The position numbers and the translations under genes are program-made. From assembly GCA_035480575.1 (NCBI GenBank), contig DATIHR010000016.1:1-9360 (forward strand): DNA of 9,360 bases, given 5' to 3'. Below the pieces are notes generated by a model. It had not been told where the DNA came from, did not search any database, and worked only from the letters and a program-made list of their open reading frames with translations. Shown here one piece after another: positions 5,626 through 9,360 of the stretch (positions are counted from its first letter, which is position 1; every line of letters starts with the position of its first letter). The DNA comes from PMNU01 sp035480575 (GTDB lineage: Bacteria > Patescibacteriota > Saccharimonadia > Saccharimonadales > UBA4665).

Positions 5626-7020
5626 CTAGAGTCCTAAGCGTGTTTTTAGTGTCGCCAGTTCGCCTGTAGTTGGCCACGGGTTAAACACGCAGCCCTGCAA
5701 ATTAATTGACTGCTGTTGCATAACCGGCGCTGGCTGCCCTGCCCCTGGACAATTTGCATGTCCAAACCCTAACCAGTGGCCGGACTCGTGGTTAATAACC
5801 ATGCTGCGGTAATCGTCTAAGCTGCCGCCAGCCGCGTTCCAAGCGTCAGACGCCCCTTGCCAGCGGTCGAAATTAATGACCACTGCCGACCCAGGCATAC
5901 AACTCCACTGCGAATCACATATCGGCCCAAACGACGGCATGATCGTAGACGCCGCTAGCCACACCGTATAGTCACAACCCGAAGATACTTGCGTAAAGAC
6001 AATTAGGCCGCCCAGGTTCCACCCCCGCGCGTCGGCATAGGCGGCACGCAATTTCGCCTCTAGTCCAGGCAAGTTTGAGGCGTCAACCTCGGCGGCTTTA
6101 ACGCAATATGTATACGTTTTACCTACGGTTGTTGTCTCTAGCGCAATTGTTGCCGCCTTTTGCTGTTTTAAGGCAGTAACCGTGGCAGCAGCAGCCTGGG
6201 CTGCATTCTTAAGATACAACGAGTGCTCACGGGCCACGTGCACTACATAGGCGCTGACCAGCGCATCCGACAATACGTACGTATTATTTGTGGCCGCATA
6301 CCAACCGGCATTATCTGTTGCACTTGGCTTGATAGTGCCACCCCCAAACGTGTAGCTTATGGCCGTTTTTTGCTGCGCCTGAATGGTCTGCAGTTGCTTA
6401 TTCATGACTGCGTCATCTACTTTGGGCGCGAGTGTCTGCCGGGGTAGCGCAATAGTAGTCTTGCCGTCGGCCACTGCCTGCTGTATCGCCACTGCCGATC
6501 GCGTCTTATCTGGTTGGCCGCCGGGCACAGCGTTAACCACCCGGAACTCACCGTTTTCTAACACCATTCGTGCATCAATTGGTGCTTGCGCATATGTTTC
6601 GGCAAGCTTGGCAACGGCAGCCTGGAGCACACTTGTGTTAGTCGTCAGCACAGCCGATACGTGTGGCGGCGCAAGTAAGTTTGCAATAGGCAGCCAATGC
6701 CGGGCAAGTGCTTGTTTTTGGGTAGCGTTTGTATCGAGCGTAATACCAAGCTCGGCGGGGTGCTGTGTAATGGCTTTATTGCTATACGTAAGCACAACAG
6801 TATCGGGTAGTAAATGCAAACTGGCTAATTTTGCCGGCAATTCTCGCTCGCTTACCCCGCCAATTTGCTTGCCCGCTACCGACACATTCGGGTAGGTCTG
6901 ATGTAAAAAGGCAATGTACAGGCCTATATTCACCAGCACAAACACGCCAACCACAATCCCAAGATCTTTTAAAAAGCGCTTGGAACGCACAATAGCGCCA
7001 ATCTCCCGTAATATATCCAT
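5626..7020 (-). CDS. membrane-anchored PG_binding_4 - DUF3152 zinc metallopeptidase
   Basis: A 464-residue type II membrane protein with a basic N-terminus and one helix at about 20-39. Residues 44-200 match PG_binding_4 (YoaR/YkuD-associated): YPNVSVAGKQIGGVSERELPAKL begins at 43 (read as two adjoining parts), followed by a second half with the VVNAVPGGQPDK phrase. Residues 220-290 look like a further copy or linker. The C-terminal 170 residues match DUF3152: the zinc motif HESGHWLGFGH (411-421, ligands H411, H415, H421, general base E412), a PVMQQQS Met-turn (M434) and a closing GCVFNPWP. Six cysteines after residue 300 suggest disulfides outside the membrane. In most relatives PG_binding_4 precedes VanW or YkuD, so this pairing is unusual. 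It probably cleaves a surface or wall-associated protein while held to peptidoglycan. A TATAAT box ends 8 nt before the ATG. Confidence 0.88.
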   Translation of the reverse strand: MDILREIGAIVRSKRFLKDLGIVVGVFVLVNIGLYIAFLHQTYPNVSVAGKQIGGVSERELPAKLASLHLLPDTVVLTYSNKAITQHPAELGITLDTNATQKQALARHWLPIANLLAPPHVSAVLTTNTSVLQAAVAKLAETYAQAPIDARMVLENGEFRVVNAVPGGQPDKTRSAVAIQQAVADGKTTIALPRQTLAPKVDDAVMNKQLQTIQAQQKTAISYTFGGGTIKPSATDNAGWYAATNNTYVLSDALVSAYVVHVAREHSLYLKNAAQAAAATVTALKQQKAATIALETTTVGKTYTYCVKAAEVDASNLPGLEAKLRAAYADARGWNLGGLIVFTQVSSGCDYTVWLAASTIMPSFGPICDSQWSCMPGSAVVINFDRWQGASDAWNAAGGSLDDYRSMVINHESGHWLGFGHANCPGAGQPAPVMQQQSINLQGCVFNPWPTTGELATLKTRLGL

Positions 7021-7028
7021 TACCGTAA

Positions 7029-7034
7029 ATTATA
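7029..7034 (-). promoter_or_regulatory. TATAAT box for the DUF3152 gene, leaderless spacing
   Basis: A perfect TATAAT lies on the minus strand, 8 nt before the ATG at 7020, in the 34-bp gap after the HExxH metallopeptidase gene. Transcription from it would begin at about 7020-7022. No good -35 is seen. It may give extra, leaderless expression on top of read-through from upstream. Confidence 0.4.
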
Positions 7035-7054
7035 CGGCATAGCAGTCGTGCACA

Positions 7055-7651
7055 TTAGCGTTCAGGTGATTCTCGGTAGGCAGTAGCCGTTTTATGGCGA
7101 TCATCAAAATAGCGCTTATAGTGCTGCTCGAGCTGCGGGCTTATGTCGCTTAATTGCGAGCCAATAAACGAATGGGCCTCGTTATAATAATCGTCACTAG
7201 AATACCCCTTTAGCTGGTCGGCTACCACCGATGCACCATAGCCATCCAGTTCTGTCTTAAGCTGCGTATCAAGCTCGGCAACTTCTTTTGGATTAAGACG
7301 ACTGTAGGCGACATGGAGCATCTCGTGCGCCGCCGTAACAATAGTACGGTTGTATTCGCCGTCGTCCTTAAACTGCAGCATGTATATAGATTGACCTTCA
7401 GTGCAGCCAAGTTTTTCGTTGCCACACTTTTGGCCAAGAGTTGCAGCGTCCACTAGCTGCGGCGAAAACCGGTAAAATAACTTTTTACCTTCCGGGCTCA
7501 TGCCGGCGTCATCAGCCAGCTTGGCGACATCGGCCGGTGGATGGTACTGCACGCTGTGCCACCAGTCGCCAATGGCCTGGGCGTTTTTAATCGCAAACAC
7601 TCCAGCCACTAGCACCAGTAACAAAATAATAAGATCTATCTTTTTGCGCAC
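7055..7651 (-). CDS. membrane-anchored HExxH zinc metallopeptidase
   Basis: The preferred start is GTG at 7651, giving 198 residues: VRKK, then one membrane helix (about 6-22), then an extracytoplasmic catalytic domain. Zinc motif HEMLH is at 109-113 (H109, E110, H113). A downstream NEAHS (157-161) offers E158 as the third ligand, gluzincin-style; this assignment is inferred. Cys76 and Cys83 could form a disulfide. TATAAT (7658-7663) ends 6 nt before this GTG. The open frame extends to an ATG at 7723, but that extension runs through a dispersed hairpin repeat (7694-7722) and reads as a low-complexity MDSGSGAG peptide, so it is probably not translated. The family is unrecognised beyond the HExxH core. 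It sits between the amidase and DUF3152 genes, so a role in surface-protein turnover is likely. Confidence 0.8.
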   Translation of the reverse strand: MRKKIDLIILLLVLVAGVFAIKNAQAIGDWWHSVQYHPPADVAKLADDAGMSPEGKKLFYRFSPQLVDAATLGQKCGNEKLGCTEGQSIYMLQFKDDGEYNRTIVTAAHEMLHVAYSRLNPKEVAELDTQLKTELDGYGASVVADQLKGYSSDDYYNEAHSFIGSQLSDISPQLEQHYKRYFDDRHKTATAYRESPER

Positions 7652-7657
7652 ACTAGC

Positions 7658-7663
7658 ATTATA
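7658..7663 (-). promoter_or_regulatory. TATAAT box for the HExxH peptidase gene, leaderless spacing
   Basis: A perfect TATAAT on the minus strand ends exactly 6 nt before the GTG at 7651, so the mRNA would begin at or beside the start codon. The -35 position 17 nt upstream reads TGAGCA, a weak match. This box decides the start choice for the gene. Confidence 0.42.
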
Positions 7664-7693
7664 GCCGACTATCAGTACCCTGCTCACTCGCAC

Positions 7694-7764
7694 CGTCATT
7701 CCGGCCCCCGAGCCGGAATCCATTTTTTATACTTTTTGGATACCGGGGCAAGCCCGGTATGACG
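7694..7764. repeat. REPIN-like inverted doublet of hairpin repeats
   Basis: Two related hairpins face each other. The first, 7694-7722, has stem ATTCCGGC/GCCGGAAT with loop CCCCGA. The second, 7737-7764, has stem ATACCGGG/CCCGGTAT and is in inverted orientation. Both start or end with CGTCAT and TGGAT, so the 71-bp whole is itself palindromic (CGTCATTCCGG at one end, CCGGTATGACG at the other), with a T/A-rich 14-nt centre. The first hairpin is followed by TTTTTT and could terminate plus-strand transcripts. This layout matches REPINs, which are paired inverted REP sequences moved by RAYT transposases; no such transposase is in the window. It lies 19 bp downstream of the amidase stop. Confidence 0.75.
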
Positions 7765-7783
7765 AGTGGGGTATGCAGGCACA

Positions 7784-9121
7784 CTACCTGTGGTATCCGG
7801 ACGCGACTAGTAAATTAATGAGCTTACTGCGCACTGGATCCATGACCATTTTTGGGTTATCAGTGTGTTCGCCGGGACGGGCATTGAGCTCGCGGTGACC
7901 CTTTACGACACCATTAACCACTTTTGTAACCGATGGCGTTTTTTTAGTAATGTAGCCGCCTCTTATAAGCTGCCATTCCGTGAAATAAATGCCGTCTTCG
8001 TACTGCTCGGCCTGCGCGTCTGCTTGCTCGCTAGCGGATATCTCCATGCCCATAGACTCTGAGTTATGGCGCCGTACATGATAGGTCAGGGAATTAGTCA
8101 GCCAGTAGCCCTCCCCATCCTTATTTAGATTTGCCTGCACGGCCAACGAGCCAGAGTTTTGCATACTATGCGCAAATTTCTCGCCATTTAGATGGGTAGC
8201 GCTGTTACTAGTAAAGGTAAGGTGCCACACCCAGTACTTTACCTTGTTGGCCAGCGGGCGTTTTGGCGTGCCCAAGTTATGTCCATTAAAGTTCGACATC
8301 TCTTTTGGCACTACACCCGAAAGGTCATGTAAATGATGACTTACAAAATCCTGATAGCCCTCGGGCGTGGGGTGCGCCGCATTTATATTGTTCTCGATAA
8401 GTTTTAAGCGCTTGTTGTAGTTGAGCGTACTGCTTTTAACGCGTGTCCCGTTAGGCAAGTCTACGTAGGTTTTTGGATTCGGCTCTATAACCCGTTGCGC
8501 TTCGGAATATTTAGATGGCTGCAGCACAACCCTGGGGTACGCATTAGGCTTGGTTGCTGCCGGGGGCACCTTAACTTGCTCGGCGCTTTCGTATGCCGGT
8601 GGCCTATCAATTGGGCTGGCGGCTGCAGGCGGCGGGCTGCTATCGTGCTGCACAACCGGCACAATACTGGCGGTGGCCATTGTTACGGCTGCGGCAGCAG
8701 TGGCCACATGCCCCGTATATGCCGATGTACGCACGCGGCGTAACGTGGAGTGTATCGCTTCCTTGAGCGGATTAGTAGTCGTAGCCCGGCGCCCGCCATC
8801 GTAGCGAACGCGGCGCCACCAATCCAATGGATTCTCTAGTGTGTTATGAGCCCGATGCCGGTGCGGTCCCTCCGCAACCGGCGTTATAATTTCTGGCGCC
8901 GGTGGTGCGGCAGGCGTTGCTTCCACCACTTCCGGCACGCTAGCCGACACCTCGGTTCTAATAATAGGCGGGCGCGTCAACCGAATAGTCCGTGTATCGA
9001 GTACTGCAGCAGAGGGGGCTGGGGCAAGTTCGTCCGTCCTACGAAAATCTAAGGCTGATTCGTTGGGAATTGACTCCATAAGTAATCCACGCGTAGCGCC
9101 CTCCGCTACGTGTTCTTGCAC
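7784..9121 (-). CDS. membrane-anchored Amidase_2/PGRP-type N-acetylmuramoyl-L-alanine amidase
   Basis: A 445-residue protein that should cut the bond between MurNAc and the stem peptide. Residues 1-133 are a Pro/Ala-rich, probably cytoplasmic region ending in a basic stretch; a membrane helix lies at about 134-157, then a Pro-rich linker. The catalytic domain (about 290-440) shows the Amidase_2 pattern: VWHLT (298-302, ligand H300), a DGEGYWLTNSLTYHVRRHN strand region, GMEIS (358-362, E360), KGHREL (407-412, ligand H409) and HTDNP (419-423, ligand D421). AmpD-like enzymes have Lys just before the TD of the last motif; here it is His419, so activity or specificity may differ. The open frame starts at GTG 9121; an ATG at 9079 is an alternative. 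It is first in the envelope cluster, behind a good promoter. Confidence 0.82.
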   Translation of the reverse strand: MQEHVAEGATRGLLMESIPNESALDFRRTDELAPAPSAAVLDTRTIRLTRPPIIRTEVSASVPEVVEATPAAPPAPEIITPVAEGPHRHRAHNTLENPLDWWRRVRYDGGRRATTTNPLKEAIHSTLRRVRTSAYTGHVATAAAAVTMATASIVPVVQHDSSPPPAAASPIDRPPAYESAEQVKVPPAATKPNAYPRVVLQPSKYSEAQRVIEPNPKTYVDLPNGTRVKSSTLNYNKRLKLIENNINAAHPTPEGYQDFVSHHLHDLSGVVPKEMSNFNGHNLGTPKRPLANKVKYWVWHLTFTSNSATHLNGEKFAHSMQNSGSLAVQANLNKDGEGYWLTNSLTYHVRRHNSESMGMEISASEQADAQAEQYEDGIYFTEWQLIRGGYITKKTPSVTKVVNGVVKGHRELNARPGEHTDNPKMVMDPVRSKLINLLVASGYHR

Positions 9122-9155
9122 AGGCCAAAAAGAGAATTTTAGTCGTGAAGATTAC

Positions 9156-9184
9156 ATAATACTCTTGTATTACTACAGAGTCAA
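9156..9184 (-). promoter_or_regulatory. sigma70-like promoter of the envelope cluster
   Basis: On the minus strand, TTGACT (9184-9179), a 17-nt spacer and TATTAT (9161-9156) make the best promoter match in the window: 5 of 6 at each box with ideal spacing. Transcription would start near 9149, about 28 nt before the GTG at 9121 and about 70 nt before the ATG at 9079. Confidence 0.65.
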
Positions 9185-9233
9185 TTGTCTAATAGATGTC
9201 TGGTTACTTCCCTTCGTCCTCCTGAGTTATCCT

Positions 9234-9262
9234 CGTCATTCCGGCCCCCGAGCCGGAATCCA
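9234..9262. repeat. second copy of the 29-nt hairpin repeat
   Basis: This is identical over 29 nt to 7694-7722: an 8-bp stem ATTCCGGC/GCCGGAAT, loop CCCCGA, flanked by CGTC and CCA. Here it is a singlet in the roughly 240-bp gene-free right end, about 50 bp upstream of the cluster promoter. Identity over 1.5 kb indicates a dispersed, recently copied or actively conserved repeat family. Confidence 0.8.
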
Positions 9263-9324
9263 ATCAATAAGTCCTTCCCGTTTCTTTCATCACCTCTACG
9301 ATTAGCTTCGTCAGCAGTCTAAAT

Positions 9325-9354
9325 GTTACTTTTTTGTACCGACAAAAAAGTAAC
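9325..9354. repeat. 12-bp perfect hairpin at the right edge
   Basis: GTTACTTTTTTG (9325-9336) pairs fully with CAAAAAAGTAAC (9343-9354) over a 6-nt loop (TACCGA), followed by CAAAAA. Read on the minus strand, a short open frame enters from the right edge through this hairpin and stops at TAG 9321-9319, so it may be the extreme 3' end of a neighbouring gene. It could also be a terminator-like element between genes. Apart from this hairpin, the repeat copy and the promoter, nothing else is seen in 9122-9360. Confidence 0.5.
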
Positions 9355-9360
9355 CAAAAA

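Noticed and set aside
7652..7723. N-terminal extension of the HExxH peptidase to the ATG at 7723
   Set aside because: The first 29 nt are an exact copy of a dispersed hairpin repeat, and a TATAAT box lies inside the extension 6 nt before a GTG start.
7694..7736. Intrinsic terminator on the plus strand formed by the first repeat hairpin and T-tract
   Set aside because: The structure fits a terminator, but no plus-strand gene lies upstream; the T-tract is better explained as the centre of the inverted repeat doublet.
8550..8804. Alanine-rich plus-strand ORF opposite the amidase gene
   Set aside because: Its hydrophobic composition is the complement of the amidase membrane-helix and Pro/Ala-rich linker codons; there is no independent evidence for it.
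1..9360. Alternative genetic code (TGA as glycine)
   Set aside because: Genes end normally at TGA, for example at 1389-1391, and no gene needs in-frame TGA read-through.
1..9360. CRISPR array, tRNA, rRNA or insertion sequence
   Set aside because: No regularly spaced repeats, no cloverleaf or rRNA-like sequence and no transposase-like protein were seen; the only repeats are the REP-like hairpins.

Overview
The window looks like chromosomal DNA from a small-genome bacterium of the Patescibacteria (CPR), most likely Saccharibacteria (TM7). This lineage call is an inference from gene content, not from a marker gene. It rests on a DUF3152-type metallopeptidase (a family otherwise typical of Actinobacteria) fused to a PG_binding_4 domain, several membrane-anchored cell-wall enzymes with no neighbouring metabolic genes, weak Shine-Dalgarno signals, and TATAAT boxes sitting 6-8 nt before start codons. 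TGA is used as an ordinary stop (for example at 1389-1391), so the TGA=Gly code of Gracilibacteria and Absconditabacteria does not apply.

Left block, plus strand (1-3328). The window opens with the proline-rich tail of a truncated gene, followed by an 11-bp hairpin. Next comes a tight three-gene unit: an eight-helix membrane protein built from two tandem copies of a four-helix unit, a 92-residue helical protein, and a soluble PAS-HisKA-HATPase histidine kinase that overlaps it by 4 nt. No response regulator is present. The first base after the kinase stop begins a 182-nt element closed by a perfect 15-bp inverted repeat and containing two further hairpins; it is either a structured RNA or a MITE-like remnant. 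It is followed by a 199-residue protein with a possible tubby/LURP-one-like fold.

Middle (3342-4400). An unrecognised minus-strand protein of about 295 residues diverges from a 27-codon plus-strand ORF for a cationic amphipathic micropeptide. The spacer between them holds two mirror-image TATAAT boxes 21 bp apart.

Right block, minus strand (9121 down to 4387). This is a cell-envelope cluster read right to left: a membrane-tethered Amidase_2/PGRP-type peptidoglycan amidase, a membrane-tethered HExxH metallopeptidase, a membrane-tethered PG_binding_4-DUF3152 zinc peptidase, and a FolC-like Mur-ligase-superfamily enzyme. A good sigma70-like promoter (TTGACT-17 nt-TATTAT) precedes the amidase, and internal TATAAT boxes precede the next two genes. 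A REPIN-like doublet of inverted hairpin repeats lies between the amidase and the metallopeptidase, with a single copy of the same repeat upstream of the amidase. The window ends in a 12-bp hairpin. The three anchored zinc enzymes suggest remodelling or attack of peptidoglycan and surface proteins, which for an epibiont could be its own wall or the host's.
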